DNA from: a candidate division WOR-3 bacterium | GTDB lineage: Bacteria > Hydrothermota > Tepidihabitantia > SM23-42 | Direction of reading: 5' to 3' | Assembly: GCA_029858255.1 (NCBI GenBank) | Contig: JAOUFJ010000010.1 | Coordinates: 1 to 64,000 of the forward strand | Length of the DNA stretch: 64,000 nucleotides | Shown: one piece after another, positions 14,945 through 23,533 of the stretch | How the letters are laid out: each line of letters starts with the position of its first letter | How positions within the stretch are numbered: position 1 is the first letter of the stretch | Translations under genes and position numbers: made by a program | The notes under the pieces: model-generated | Databases searched by the model: none | What the model was told of the DNA's origin: nothing | Seen by the model: only the letters and a program-made list of their open reading frames with translations

Positions 14945-16621
14945 ATGCTTGATTTGATGGACGAAAGAACAAGAAAAGAGCTGAAACGCGTCCTCGGGAA
15001 ACTTCCCGAACGCGTTGACATTCTCTACTTCACCCAGGAAAATGCCTGTCCGGCATGCAAGGACCAGCAGCGATTACTCGAAGAGATCGCCAGCCATACC
15101 GACAAGATTCGATTGAAGGTCTTCGATTTCATACGCGATAGCGAGCAAGTCACACAATACCGCATAGACAAAATACCCGCGACCGCGATCATCGGTAAGA
15201 AGGACTATGGTATTCGATTTTATGGCCTGACTGCCGGTTACGAATTTCAATCATTGATCGAAGCAGTGATCATGGTGGCAACAGGAAAATCCGGGATCTC
15301 TCCAGAATTCGAAGAAACGATACGCCATATCGATAGTGCTGTACATATCGAAGTGATGACTACCCTTACGTGCCCGTACTGCCCGCGTGCAGTACATGCG
15401 GCCATGCAGCTCGCCATGGTCAACGATAACATCCGCGCCGACATGGTCGAAAGCGCTGAATTTCCCCAGCTCGCACAACGCTACGATGTTACAGGTACGC
15501 CCAAGACAATGATCAACGAAACTCACTCGTTTGTTGGTGCCCTGCCCGCAGACCGGGTATATCTTGAGGTCCTGAAAGCGGTCAACCCCGAGGAATACAA
15601 ACGTATTGAACAAACCATAAGGGAAACCCACGGTCAGCGCCATATACGCAAAGCACAAACCGAGCATGAGTACGACGTCATCATCGTTGGTGGCGGGACA
15701 GCAGCAATGTCAGCAGCGATATACGCGGCGCGCAAATCGCTGGATGTACTGCTCCTAGCAAAAGACCTTGGCGGTCAGATCAACTACACGGCTCTCGTCG
15801 AGAATTATCTCGGTCTGCCCAACATAGACGGCAAGGAGATGGTCGAACAATTCGTCATGCACATGGAACAATTCTCTATTGCCGAAGCCCTGGGCGCCGC
15901 TGCTGTGAAAGTGGAAAAAAAGGGCAATCGCTTCACCGTAATAACCGATGACAAGAAACAATACACGGCAAAATCAGTTATCTACTGTGCAGGTAAACAA
16001 TACCGCAAGTTGGGGATACCTGGTGAAGACCGTTTCATGGGGCGCGGTGTCGCTTTCTGCGCGACATGTGATGCGCCTCTGTACAAAGACAAAAAAGTCG
16101 CCGTCGTGGGCGGCGGAAATTCGGCGTTCACATCGGCACGGGATCTGTTGAATTTCGCTTCCGAAATACATTTGATCCACCGGCGTGATACATTCCCTGC
16201 CGATAGTGAACTGGTCAAGCAGGTCAGAGGTGCGAAAAATGTCACGGTCCAGACGAACACCGTTGTACGAGAGATCCTTGGCGAGACAAAACTCACCGGC
16301 GTCAGGCTGCAATCTACAAGCGGAGAGCAACATGAAGACCTGCAGGTCGACGGGGTCTTTTTGGAGATCGGTCTCATGCCCAATACGCAGCCAGTCAAAG
16401 AGCTGGTCAAGCTCAACGAATACGGAGAGATAGAGACAACTAGGGAGAACACGACATCGGTACCCGGCCTCTTCGCGGCCGGTGACGCAACCGACTTGCC
16501 CGAAAAGCAGATTATAATCGCGGCGGGTGAGGGCGCGAAGGCCGCGCTTACCGCCTACAACTATCTGATCGAGAAAAAACTCATTACACAAAAAGCCACG
16601 GCTGATGCCTGGCAGCGATAA
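14945..16621 (+). CDS. Fused protein disulfide oxidoreductase - thioredoxin reductase
   Basis: 558 residues. The N-terminal 220 residues are a double thioredoxin fold of the glutaredoxin-like/PDO type with two CxxC sites: CPAC (about 35-38) and CPYC (about 146-149), plus cis-Pro loops KIPAT and GTPKT. The C-terminal 310 residues are a low-Mr thioredoxin reductase: FAD motif VIIVGGGTAAMSAA, redox centre CATC, NAD(P)H motif VAVVGGGNSAFTSA, and LFAAGDATD. The layout recalls AhpF, but AhpF keeps only one active CxxC in its N-terminal domain. Here both are intact, as in archaeal PDO. It should pass electrons from NAD(P)H via FAD and CATC to CPYC/CPAC and on to disulfides or a peroxiredoxin. Confidence 0.92.
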   Translation: MLDLMDERTRKELKRVLGKLPERVDILYFTQENACPACKDQQRLLEEIASHTDKIRLKVFDFIRDSEQVTQYRIDKIPATAIIGKKDYGIRFYGLTAGYEFQSLIEAVIMVATGKSGISPEFEETIRHIDSAVHIEVMTTLTCPYCPRAVHAAMQLAMVNDNIRADMVESAEFPQLAQRYDVTGTPKTMINETHSFVGALPADRVYLEVLKAVNPEEYKRIEQTIRETHGQRHIRKAQTEHEYDVIIVGGGTAAMSAAIYAARKSLDVLLLAKDLGGQINYTALVENYLGLPNIDGKEMVEQFVMHMEQFSIAEALGAAAVKVEKKGNRFTVITDDKKQYTAKSVIYCAGKQYRKLGIPGEDRFMGRGVAFCATCDAPLYKDKKVAVVGGGNSAFTSARDLLNFASEIHLIHRRDTFPADSELVKQVRGAKNVTVQTNTVVREILGETKLTGVRLQSTSGEQHEDLQVDGVFLEIGLMPNTQPVKELVKLNEYGEIETTRENTTSVPGLFAAGDATDLPEKQIIIAAGEGAKAALTAYNYLIEKKLITQKATADAWQR

Positions 16622-16640
16622 GAAGCCTAGAGGATATCAT

Positions 16641-17777
16641 ATGTTCGGTAAATCGATTAAACTCTTTAGCCTGTTCGGCTTTGACGTCAAGATCGACATC
16701 AGCTGGTTAATCCTCGCCTTCCTTATTACCTGGTCGCTTGCCGATGGGCTGTTCCCGCATTATTTCAAGAATCTCACCACCACGACATACTGGTGGATGG
16801 GCGTTTTCGGCGCCCTGGGCCTTTTCTTTTCGATAGTGTTTCACGAAATCTCACACTCGCTCGTTGCCCGGCGCTTCGGCTTGCCGATTAAAGGAATAAC
16901 GCTTTTCGTATTTGGCGGTGTCGCACACATGGAGCAAGAACCACCAAGTGCCAAGGCAGAATTCCTTATGGCGATAGCCGGCCCTGGCTCGAGCGTGGTC
17001 CTCGGACTCCTGCTCTATATCGTGCGCACGGTAGGGAGGATCGGAGCCTGGCCCCTGCCGGTCAGCGGCGTCATCGGCTATCTCGCCTTCATCAACTGGA
17101 TTCTGGCCGGGTTCAACCTGATCCCCGCATTTCCACTCGATGGCGGGCGCGTGCTCAGATCGGCGCTCTGGAAATGGAAGGGTAATATCGGATGGGCAAC
17201 GCGCGTATCATCGCGTATCGGTACCGTTTTCGGCTTCCTGCTGATTGCCATGGGTGTGATACAGTTCTTTTCCGGAAACCTCATCGGCGGTATTTGGTGG
17301 TTCATGATCGGAATGTTTCTGCAGAACGCGGCACGAATGTCGTATCAGCAGTTAATGACTCGCCAGGCACTCGAGGGTGAAACAATCAGCAATCTGATGA
17401 TCCGCAACCCAGTGACCGTAACATCGACACTAAGCGTCAAAGAACTCGTCGAGGAATATATATACAGGTATCACTACAAGATGTTTCCAGTGGTCGATGG
17501 TGAGAAACTGGTCGGCTGCATAAATACCCGCCAGATCGGAAAGGTGCCGCGGGACCAGTGGGCTCAGAAAAATGTGGGAGATATCGCAACAACATGTTCG
17601 AACGATAACACCGTCGACCCGAAAACGGACATCGTCAAAGTCCTCTCTCTGATGAACCGTACTGGCAACAGCCGTCTCATGGTCGTTGAAGGTGACAAAC
17701 TCGTGGGGCTAATTGCGCTCAAAGACATCATGAATTTTCTGTCGATAAAACTCGATCTTGATCAATCCGGAGAATAA
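16641..17777 (+). CDS. Site-2-protease-like membrane metallopeptidase with CBS pair
   Basis: 378 residues from ATG 16641, which is preceded by AGAGGA; an upstream ATG at 16605 would overlap the redox gene. M50 peptidase features: FHEISHSL (HExxH, about residues 67-73) within a membrane helix, and the second metal motif NLIPAFPLDGGRVLRSALW (about 160-175). About six hydrophobic segments are seen. Residues about 250-370 hold two CBS domains (MIRNPVTVTSTLSVKELVEEY, MNRTGNSRLMVVEGDKLVGLI) that could sense a nucleotide. This is the Rip3/SpoIVFB-like CBS subgroup. The substrate is unknown. Confidence 0.9.
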   Translation: MFGKSIKLFSLFGFDVKIDISWLILAFLITWSLADGLFPHYFKNLTTTTYWWMGVFGALGLFFSIVFHEISHSLVARRFGLPIKGITLFVFGGVAHMEQEPPSAKAEFLMAIAGPGSSVVLGLLLYIVRTVGRIGAWPLPVSGVIGYLAFINWILAGFNLIPAFPLDGGRVLRSALWKWKGNIGWATRVSSRIGTVFGFLLIAMGVIQFFSGNLIGGIWWFMIGMFLQNAARMSYQQLMTRQALEGETISNLMIRNPVTVTSTLSVKELVEEYIYRYHYKMFPVVDGEKLVGCINTRQIGKVPRDQWAQKNVGDIATTCSNDNTVDPKTDIVKVLSLMNRTGNSRLMVVEGDKLVGLIALKDIMNFLSIKLDLDQSGE

Positions 17778-17836
17778 CGTATGAGCGATTACGGGCGTAT
17801 GTTGCTTAATATCTACAAATATACTTGTACTCTGTT

Positions 17837-17855
17837 ACCGGGTTCAGTTCCCGGT
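17837..17855. other. Hairpin between convergent genes
   Basis: A 6-bp stem ACCGGG/CCCGGT with a 7-base loop in the 88-base gap between the convergent protease and ZIP genes. It could be a weak bidirectional terminator, but no T run follows. Confidence 0.3.
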
Positions 17856-17865
17856 GATATACTCT

Positions 17866-18609
17866 CTAATCCAGAATAGTCAGCAGCGCCATTACAACGA
17901 TCCCCAGCAGGATTGCCGAGAACTGCCATATTGAATTTGACACCTTGACCTCCTGCTGAAGTTCTGGTATTAAATCCGGACCTGCAATGTAAATAAAACC
18001 TCCTGCGGTAATCGGTAGCAAAAATCGGGCAAAACTTTCAAATCGTTCACCGATCAGCAGCGTGATAACCGCGCCGATGACCGCCATCACGGAAGCCAAT
18101 AAATTAAAGAACAACGCTTTCCTCACGGACAGACCGCCGTGGATGAGAATGCTAAAATCGCCTATCTCCTGTGGTATTTCGTGAAGCACGATTGCCAGCG
18201 TGGTAGTAATCCCTATCGGAATACTGACCATGAAACTCGCCGCGATGAGCATACCGTCGATCAGGTTATGCCCCGCGTCTCCAACCAGGTTCATGCTCAC
18301 AACAGGTTTTATTCGTTTTTCCTCCGCCGCGCTGCCGACATGACGCCAGCGAATGAATTTCTCCAGAGCGAAGAACATCAGGAATCCGCTGATCACCAGA
18401 AGCGAAGTTGTAAGGTTCGCGCCGATCTTCTCGAAAGATTCAGGCAGCAGGTGGATGAAAACATCACCAAACAGGGCACCGACGGCAAAGGCAACGAGGA
18501 ATATCAGCATCTTCTGCAGCCGCTGCCGGTTAAGGGATAACGTGACTATGCCAACCAGGGAAAGAAGGCTGACCAGGATCACACTCCCGAGGGTTAAAAC
18601 GAGCACCAT
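17866..18609 (-). CDS. ZIP-family metal transporter
   Basis: 247 residues with about eight hydrophobic segments. The two ZIP metal-site helices are present: DAGHNLIDGMLIAASF (HNxxDG) and ALVIVLHEIPQEIGDFSIL-type (LHEIPQEIGDF). It should move zinc or another divalent cation into the cytoplasm. It starts 1 base after the CDF gene stop, so the two genes are probably one transcript. Confidence 0.93.
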   Translation of the reverse strand: MVLVLTLGSVILVSLLSLVGIVTLSLNRQRLQKMLIFLVAFAVGALFGDVFIHLLPESFEKIGANLTTSLLVISGFLMFFALEKFIRWRHVGSAAEEKRIKPVVSMNLVGDAGHNLIDGMLIAASFMVSIPIGITTTLAIVLHEIPQEIGDFSILIHGGLSVRKALFFNLLASVMAVIGAVITLLIGERFESFARFLLPITAGGFIYIAGPDLIPELQQEVKVSNSIWQFSAILLGIVVMALLTILD

Positions 18610-18610
18610 A

Positions 18611-19561
18611 CTAGTGATTATGTTCCGGGATCAACGGGCAGGTTGCGGAATCCCCTTCACAAAGGATCTGTACGGTCGATTCAATTATGTGGTATCTGCG
18701 AGCGAGATAACTGTTGATCTTCGATATTAGACGGTTCTGCGCTTCGGCACTTTGTTGTTTATCATCGAGCAAGATATGAGCAGAAAACACCAGCATGTCC
18801 GCCGTGATCGTCCACAGGTGCGCGTGTTCTAGTTGCTTGATCTCGGGAAATTTCTTTTTCAAGTCCTGTATGATTATATCGACGTTCAAGCCGGTGGGCG
18901 CCATCTCAAGCAGTATTTTTGCCGACTCCTTCAGAATACCCCAGGCCCAGAAAACGATCACTAGAGAAATCCCGATGCTTACGAGTGGATCGATTATGTT
19001 CCACTTTGTGTAATATATGATTATTGCCGCAACTACGATACCCACTGAAGAGGCGGCATCGGCGATCATATGATAGAACACACCTTTGATGTTTATGTTC
19101 CGCTTATGGCTGCCATGTAGTATGAATATGCTGACGATATTCACGACCAGACCGACGAGCGCAATGAGCAACATATCCAAGGCCAGGATATCCTCAGGGT
19201 TGATGATCCTTTCGATCGCTTCATATATTATAAGACCACCGACCGCGAGCAAGAAGAGCCCGTTTATGAACGCGGCGAGTATCTCCGCACGGTACAGACC
19301 AAAGGTGCGATGGTGACACGGGGGCCGTGCCGCAATGATGATCGCCACGAGACTAATCGTGATCGCAAAGGCGTGTGTGAACATGTGACCGGCATCGCTG
19401 ATCAAAGCTATGCTCCGTGACAGAATGCCGCCGACGATCTCGACCACCATGACCACAGCCGTGATCACCAGCGAGATGGTCAGCTTCTTCTTCTCCACGT
19501 CACGGAATTCGAATATCCGTTCAGAGAAAGAGTGTTTATGGTTGTGCTCGTGGGGTGCCAC
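18611..19561 (-). CDS. Cation diffusion facilitator (CzcD/ZitB-like)
   Basis: 316 residues with six membrane segments. His-rich start (APHEHNHKHS) and end (PEHNH). Transport-site motifs SDAGHMFTHAFA (TM2; HxxxD type) and MIADAASSVGIVV (TM5), followed by a C-terminal cytoplasmic ferredoxin-like domain (HLWTITADMLVFSAHILL). It exports zinc or similar ions. GTG is the start codon, 5 bases after a TAGAAT -10, so the message appears leaderless. It is paired with the ZIP gene, coupling export and import of one metal in one operon. Confidence 0.93.
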   Translation of the reverse strand: MAPHEHNHKHSFSERIFEFRDVEKKKLTISLVITAVVMVVEIVGGILSRSIALISDAGHMFTHAFAITISLVAIIIAARPPCHHRTFGLYRAEILAAFINGLFLLAVGGLIIYEAIERIINPEDILALDMLLIALVGLVVNIVSIFILHGSHKRNINIKGVFYHMIADAASSVGIVVAAIIIYYTKWNIIDPLVSIGISLVIVFWAWGILKESAKILLEMAPTGLNVDIIIQDLKKKFPEIKQLEHAHLWTITADMLVFSAHILLDDKQQSAEAQNRLISKINSYLARRYHIIESTVQILCEGDSATCPLIPEHNH

Positions 19562-19566
19562 AGACT

Positions 19567-19594
19567 ATTCTATTGAATTTCCGGAATCTTTCAA
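19567..19594 (-). promoter_or_regulatory. Promoter of the CDF-ZIP operon, predicted leaderless
   Basis: Minus strand TTGAAA (19594-19589), 16-base spacer, TAGAAT (19572-19567), then 5 bases to the GTG at 19561. Confidence 0.7.
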
Positions 19595-19607
19595 GACCGC
19601 AGTGCGG

Positions 19608-20285
19608 TCATACACGCATCTTGTAAAATCCCTCGCCGAATTTGTAACCGGCAAGGATGCCGTCATTTCTAACGCGATTGCGCACGCGCTTCTGCCAGTC
19701 CGGCAACTGACCCAGTTGACTTTTGTGCATCGAAATCGCCTTTATTTTTTTCTTGTAGGTCGTAGTAATATCGATGACATGATTGCTTTTCTCGGTGATT
19801 CCCAGCAGCAACTCCTTAGGACGGTGAGGTTTCAAACCGATCTCCAGTAAGAATGGATAGAAGTGCCAGTCTCGTGCGATCATGATGCCCTCGATAACGG
19901 CCTGGGCCGTTGCCCGGTGATCAGGATGAAAGTAACGGGACCACGGGTCATGGGTGACTATTGTGTAGGGTTTGAGTTTGCGGATGAGCGCGGCCAGTTC
20001 AAGTTTGAGTGTTTTGATGCTGGAAATCTCACCATCGGGATGACGTAGAAAGATGCTCCGATCAACACCGAGGTATCGTGCTGCTTTCCTCGCTTCCTTT
20101 TCTCTTTTCTCCGCGACAAGTAGCGGTGAAGCATTCCTGTTCCACGTGCCTTTTTCACCGCATGATACAATAACATTGTATACGCTGCCTTTTTTTGCCC
20201 AAAGCGCGATGCTACCGCCGCACGAAAGTTCCGGATCATCCGGGTGAGCCATGATGATCAGTCTATTTTTCGATGACTCTTCCAT
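19608..20285 (-). CDS. PIG-L/LmbE-family zinc deacetylase
   Basis: 225 residues from ATG 20285 (MEESSKNRLIIMAHPDDPEL), overlapping the glycosyltransferase gene by 23 bases; longer starts upstream would run deep into that gene. The zinc and catalytic motif AHPDDPELSCGG is at the N-terminus and HDPWSRYFHPDHRA supplies the third ligand. These enzymes remove N-acetyl from GlcNAc-containing substrates (MshB, BshB, PIG-L). As the last gene after a GT4 transferase resembling MshA/BshA, it may deacetylate the product of that transferase, as in mycothiol or bacillithiol synthesis. A surface-glycan role is the alternative. Confidence 0.9.
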   Translation of the reverse strand: MEESSKNRLIIMAHPDDPELSCGGSIALWAKKGSVYNVIVSCGEKGTWNRNASPLLVAEKREKEARKAARYLGVDRSIFLRHPDGEISSIKTLKLELAALIRKLKPYTIVTHDPWSRYFHPDHRATAQAVIEGIMIARDWHFYPFLLEIGLKPHRPKELLLGITEKSNHVIDITTTYKKKIKAISMHKSQLGQLPDWQKRVRNRVRNDGILAGYKFGEGFYKMRV

Positions 20286-21330
20286 ATAGCCTCTTGTATT
20301 TGCGGGCGATGTTGGACCAGTCATACGCCAGTGCCTTTTTCCTGCCATTACTCCCCATTCTTTGCCGCAGACCATGTTCCCGCGAAAGTGTCTCAATTGC
20401 TCTGGCGAGATTGCGCACGCCCATCTTGACCAAAATGCCGGCGTCACTGCCCACGGTCTCCTGCAAACCCGTATGGGAGAATCCTACTACCGGCCGCCCC
20501 GAGGCCATTGCCTCGAGCCCTACGAGACCGAATGATTCATAATGTGACGGAACAACGAGCATGGCAGTCTTGTTGTAGTATTCGGCAAGTCTGTCATGCT
20601 GTACCTGTCCCACAAATTCAACCGGCACACCATCAGCATAGGTTTCTATGCTCGTGAGATTGCCGGCACCTTTGGATGGTCCTCCGACCAGGGTCAGGCT
20701 AATTTCATTTCTCACCTGTCTCAAGGCGTCGATCAGAAAATGTATGCCCTTTATCGGATCGACCCTGCCCACAAACAGAATATTCTTGTGGCCGTTCCTG
20801 CTGGGTGTAAAACGCCGCGTATCAACGCCGTGCGGTATCGCGACCACCCTGACATCCGGGTAGAGCGCTCTGATCGCCAGGGATTCCTGTTCGGTGGGTG
20901 AGACAACTAGATCGCAAGCCCGCATAATCTCTTCTTCTATCTCAATTCTGGTCCGGTCCTGGCGGATTGTCTTAAGCACCTCCACCGTATGCATTGTGTG
21001 CAGCCAGGGAATTTTCAGGACGCGATGTATATGCAATCCGACGACACCCGACGACCAATAATGAGTATGCATAAGACCATATTGATGGATACCATGACGG
21101 TTGATTATCTCTTCGGCGAATCGATTTGTATCACGCTCTTCAACATGTATAACCTTCAGACGCGGCCCCATTTCTATCGTGCGCTCCCTGCCTCGAACGA
21201 AAATGTCGACGTCGGAAACTCGCGCGAGGCGCTCGTACAGACTGCGGATAACGATACTCATACCACCCGATTTACCCGAACCAACCGGTGCCATGGGTGA
21301 AGAGTGGTATGACACGACACAAATCCTCAT
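20263..21330 (-). CDS. GT4 glycosyltransferase (MshA/BshA-like)
   Basis: 355 residues, GT-B fold. The N-terminus VVSYHSSPMAPVGSGKSGGM resembles MshA, where the HTSP...GGMN segment contacts acceptor and donor. The C-terminal domain has NILFVGRVDPIKGIHFL, VPSHYESFGLVGLEAMA (ExxxxxxxE donor motif) and ASGRPVVG. It probably transfers a sugar, perhaps GlcNAc, from UDP-sugar to a small acceptor. It overlaps the acyltransferase gene upstream by 4 bases and the deacetylase downstream by 23, so translation is likely coupled along the operon. Confidence 0.9.
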   Translation of the reverse strand: MRICVVSYHSSPMAPVGSGKSGGMSIVIRSLYERLARVSDVDIFVRGRERTIEMGPRLKVIHVEERDTNRFAEEIINRHGIHQYGLMHTHYWSSGVVGLHIHRVLKIPWLHTMHTVEVLKTIRQDRTRIEIEEEIMRACDLVVSPTEQESLAIRALYPDVRVVAIPHGVDTRRFTPSRNGHKNILFVGRVDPIKGIHFLIDALRQVRNEISLTLVGGPSKGAGNLTSIETYADGVPVEFVGQVQHDRLAEYYNKTAMLVVPSHYESFGLVGLEAMASGRPVVGFSHTGLQETVGSDAGILVKMGVRNLARAIETLSREHGLRQRMGSNGRKKALAYDWSNIARKYKRLYGRVIEK

Positions 21331-22265
21331 CTCGTCACCCTCACCGTATAGCGCTCCTTTGCGCCAAAACGATATTTGTAATCTTCATCACCTCGCAGAA
21401 AATCATAATACTCGTAACCCTCGCTGATTGACGATTGAATATCGCGCGCGATAGTCATTATGCCGGGCGATATACGACGATATTCGGGATCGAATCCCAT
21501 ATTATAAAGAAAGACACGCCCCTTCAATACAAAAGCCAATATGGCACCAACCGGATTGCAGTCGAAAACCAACGCGCGGAATCGCAGCCAGCCGTTTCGG
21601 TCAAATCTCTCGGTTAATTCTTTGAAAAACGCCATAATACCAGGCGTCAGAAATTCTTCTTTGCTGTTATCCGATACAGTCATTAATCTGAACAAGATAT
21701 CAATATCTGCGCTTTTGACATCGCGAATGACCGTACCGTTTATTCTCCTCATCTTACGGCGCAGCTCATGGCGCGATTTACTGTCGAGTTCACGGAGATA
21801 ATCATCCCACGTTCGCGGTAATTCGAGCAGAGGGCAAAGATCTTTCTTCTCTACAGAAACTTCAGGCAGTTGATCCTTTAATCCAACGACCAATGCACTA
21901 TTGACTTCAAGGGGGAACAGGTCGAGCCCCAGTTCGTTTTGTCGCACGAATTCGGCGAGAGTCTCCGTGATCCTATTCTCGTGGCCAGGCAGACAGAGTA
22001 TATCATTCAGATCAGTAACCCTCTCATCACCAACCAATCTCACTACATCACGAGTAACCGTTGCGGCCAATATTCCGACAACAACACCGCCATCTCGAAA
22101 CACAATGATCTCGGGATCGAACCCTAAAAGATTGCTCGCTAATACAGAGAACCACTCATAGCTGGTAAAAGGCAATGGATTCTTTGCCTTCTTGAACAGC
22201 TCTTTCCAAACCTTTTCTATCGTCGAGAGCCGTTCAACTTTCAATTCGCAGGCGCGACCCGACAT
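21327..22265 (-). CDS. CelD/BioF2-type (Fem-like) acyltransferase
   Basis: 312 residues of the Acetyltransf_6 (CelD/BcsL) double-GNAT fold. The typical central segment is TWDDYLRELDSKSRHELRRKMRRI, and a GNAT core follows (FRALVFDCNPVGAILAFVLKGRVFLYNMGFDPEYRRISPG). Relatives transfer acyl or, in the Fem branch, aminoacyl groups. In this operon it could acylate or aminoacylate the amino-sugar made by the GT4 and PIG-L enzymes; this is inference. It overlaps the upstream GNAT gene by 32 bases. Confidence 0.8.
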   Translation of the reverse strand: MSGRACELKVERLSTIEKVWKELFKKAKNPLPFTSYEWFSVLASNLLGFDPEIIVFRDGGVVVGILAATVTRDVVRLVGDERVTDLNDILCLPGHENRITETLAEFVRQNELGLDLFPLEVNSALVVGLKDQLPEVSVEKKDLCPLLELPRTWDDYLRELDSKSRHELRRKMRRINGTVIRDVKSADIDILFRLMTVSDNSKEEFLTPGIMAFFKELTERFDRNGWLRFRALVFDCNPVGAILAFVLKGRVFLYNMGFDPEYRRISPGIMTIARDIQSSISEGYEYYDFLRGDEDYKYRFGAKERYTVRVTR

Positions 22266-22815
22266 ATCTATCCCCTGACTTGATTTCCCATGATTTCCAA
22301 CCCATCAAATTACGGTAATGCACTGTCTCATAGAGCTTAAAACCACAGCGTTCGATTCCTCTGTTCGAACTCAGATTGTCTTTGGTCGAAAAAATCATTG
22401 CTCGCCCATAGGATTCGTTCCTGAAATATTCTGTTGCCTTTGTTATCAGATGCGGATAGATCCCCTTGCCGCGAAAACCGGGACGTGTATAGGCGTCGTA
22501 GAGATATACTTCCTTCTGTTCCACGTCCAGCCAATCATCGATCTCACCCACCTGACATTCTTTTGTTGTCGCAAAGAGATAGGCAACAAGGATTCCTTGA
22601 TGATGGGCGACAAAAATCTTGTCACCGCGTGCGCTACGTGCCGCAACGGCCGAAGCATTCAGTATGTCTACCTCGGAAGGTCTGTCACAGATGGATACCT
22701 TGACCGTAACTGAAGGCCTAACAATGGAAATCTCGCCCTTTAAGTCAATTGCATACATACACAGTATTTCCCTCTTGTTGACCAGAGCGAGACCCCCAAA
22801 TCTTTTTATCTTCAA
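22234..22815 (-). CDS. GNAT-family N-acyltransferase
   Basis: 193 residues. The acetyl-CoA-binding P-loop is seen as TRPGFRGKGIYPHLI (R/Q-x-x-G-x-G/A), followed by FSTKDNLSSNRGIERCGF typical of the GNAT C-terminal half. The N-terminal 60 residues are less conserved. It is the second gene of the MBL-GNAT-CelD-GT4-PIG-L operon, overlapping the hydrolase stop by 4 bases. The substrate is unknown; MshD-type acetylation of a thiol precursor is one possibility. Confidence 0.8.
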   Translation of the reverse strand: MKIKRFGGLALVNKREILCMYAIDLKGEISIVRPSVTVKVSICDRPSEVDILNASAVAARSARGDKIFVAHHQGILVAYLFATTKECQVGEIDDWLDVEQKEVYLYDAYTRPGFRGKGIYPHLITKATEYFRNESYGRAMIFSTKDNLSSNRGIERCGFKLYETVHYRNLMGWKSWEIKSGDRYVGSRLRIES

Positions 22816-23351
22816 TATAACGACCTCTCTTTGCCGATCGTTGTCTTCGGACCATGCCCAGGATAGACCATTGTCTCGTCGGGCAGAACCATCAATTTCT
22901 CGCGTATGCTGCTGAGGATTGTTTTCTCATCACCCCCCGGGAATGATGTGTTACCCGGACCATTGGGAAATAAAGTATCACCTGAAATGAGCACATCTTT
23001 TATGAGAAAACAACAGCTCCCCGGCGTATGACCTGGAGTGTGAGTCACCCCTAACTTATCACGACCGAATTCGATAACCTGGCCGTCCTGGATCTCGTCA
23101 TCGAAGCCAGAAACCCAGTCCAGCTTATGGATCGCGGCCCGCGTGCCCAGGGCTTCTTTTACTTCCCGGAGCGCGGTTATGTGATCGAAGTGCCGGTGTG
23201 TTGCGAGGATGATCACAATCTCAAGTTCACGAACTGCATTCAATATTTTTTGCGCCTCATCACCCGGATCGACTATGATACCGGTCCCTTCCGATTTGAG
23301 AATGTAGCAGTTATTCTCTAGTCCACCGACAACAATTCTCTCTATTTCCAT
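22812..23351 (-). CDS. Metallo-beta-lactamase-fold hydrolase (glyoxalase II-like)
   Basis: 179 residues, about the length of single-domain MBL hydrolases. The dinuclear metal site is clear: THRHFDH (THxHxDH), HTPGHTPGS, SGDTLF and PGHGP. Such enzymes hydrolyse thioesters, act as persulfide dioxygenases, or cleave S-conjugates. Leading an operon with GT4 and PIG-L genes, a thiol-linked role is attractive but unproven. The ATG at 23351 has no Shine-Dalgarno; it lies inside the last codons of a 36-codon micro-ORF. Confidence 0.9.
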   Translation of the reverse strand: MEIERIVVGGLENNCYILKSEGTGIIVDPGDEAQKILNAVRELEIVIILATHRHFDHITALREVKEALGTRAAIHKLDWVSGFDDEIQDGQVIEFGRDKLGVTHTPGHTPGSCCFLIKDVLISGDTLFPNGPGNTSFPGGDEKTILSSIREKLMVLPDETMVYPGHGPKTTIGKERSLY

Positions 23352-23452
23352 ATGCTTTTCAAATATTCAGTGCGACCAGATGTGGATTTCTTCTCTCGAT
23401 GAATAGAAAAACCATATTTCCCATGCCAAAATCGGTTTAAAAATGCCTCCAT
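23342..23452 (-). CDS. 36-residue leaderless micro-ORF overlapping the MBL start
   Basis: Starts MEAFLNRFWHGKYGFSIH and ends with YLKSIWK; net positive and aromatic. Its ATG is 5 bases after a TATAAT with TTGACT upstream, the geometry of other leaderless starts here. Its TAG (23344-23342) falls just after the MBL ATG (23351-23349), a 10-base overlap. Because the MBL start has no Shine-Dalgarno, ribosomes finishing this peptide could restart there. No family recognised. Confidence 0.55.
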   Translation of the reverse strand: MEAFLNRFWHGKYGFSIHREKKSTSGRTEYLKSIWK

Positions 23453-23457
23453 GTATC

Positions 23458-23486
23458 ATTATAGCTCTCACTAAGCGCAAAGTCAA
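23458..23486 (-). promoter_or_regulatory. Promoter of the MBL-GNAT-GT-PIG-L operon
   Basis: Minus strand TTGACT (23486-23481), 17-base spacer, TATAAT (23463-23458), then 5 bases to the micro-ORF ATG at 23452. Confidence 0.7.
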
Positions 23487-23533
23487 CATAGATTTGGGTA
23501 TTGCGGATATCCAGCTTGCTACAACAAATGTTA

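Noticed and set aside
15974-16591. 205-codon frame opposite the thioredoxin-reductase part
   Set aside because: Shadow of a gene with intact FAD and NAD(P)H motifs.
17833-17860. tRNA T-arm-like hairpin (CCGGG-TTCAGTT-CCCGG)
   Set aside because: The loop lacks the conserved A58 and no anticodon or D arm or acceptor stem can be built around it.
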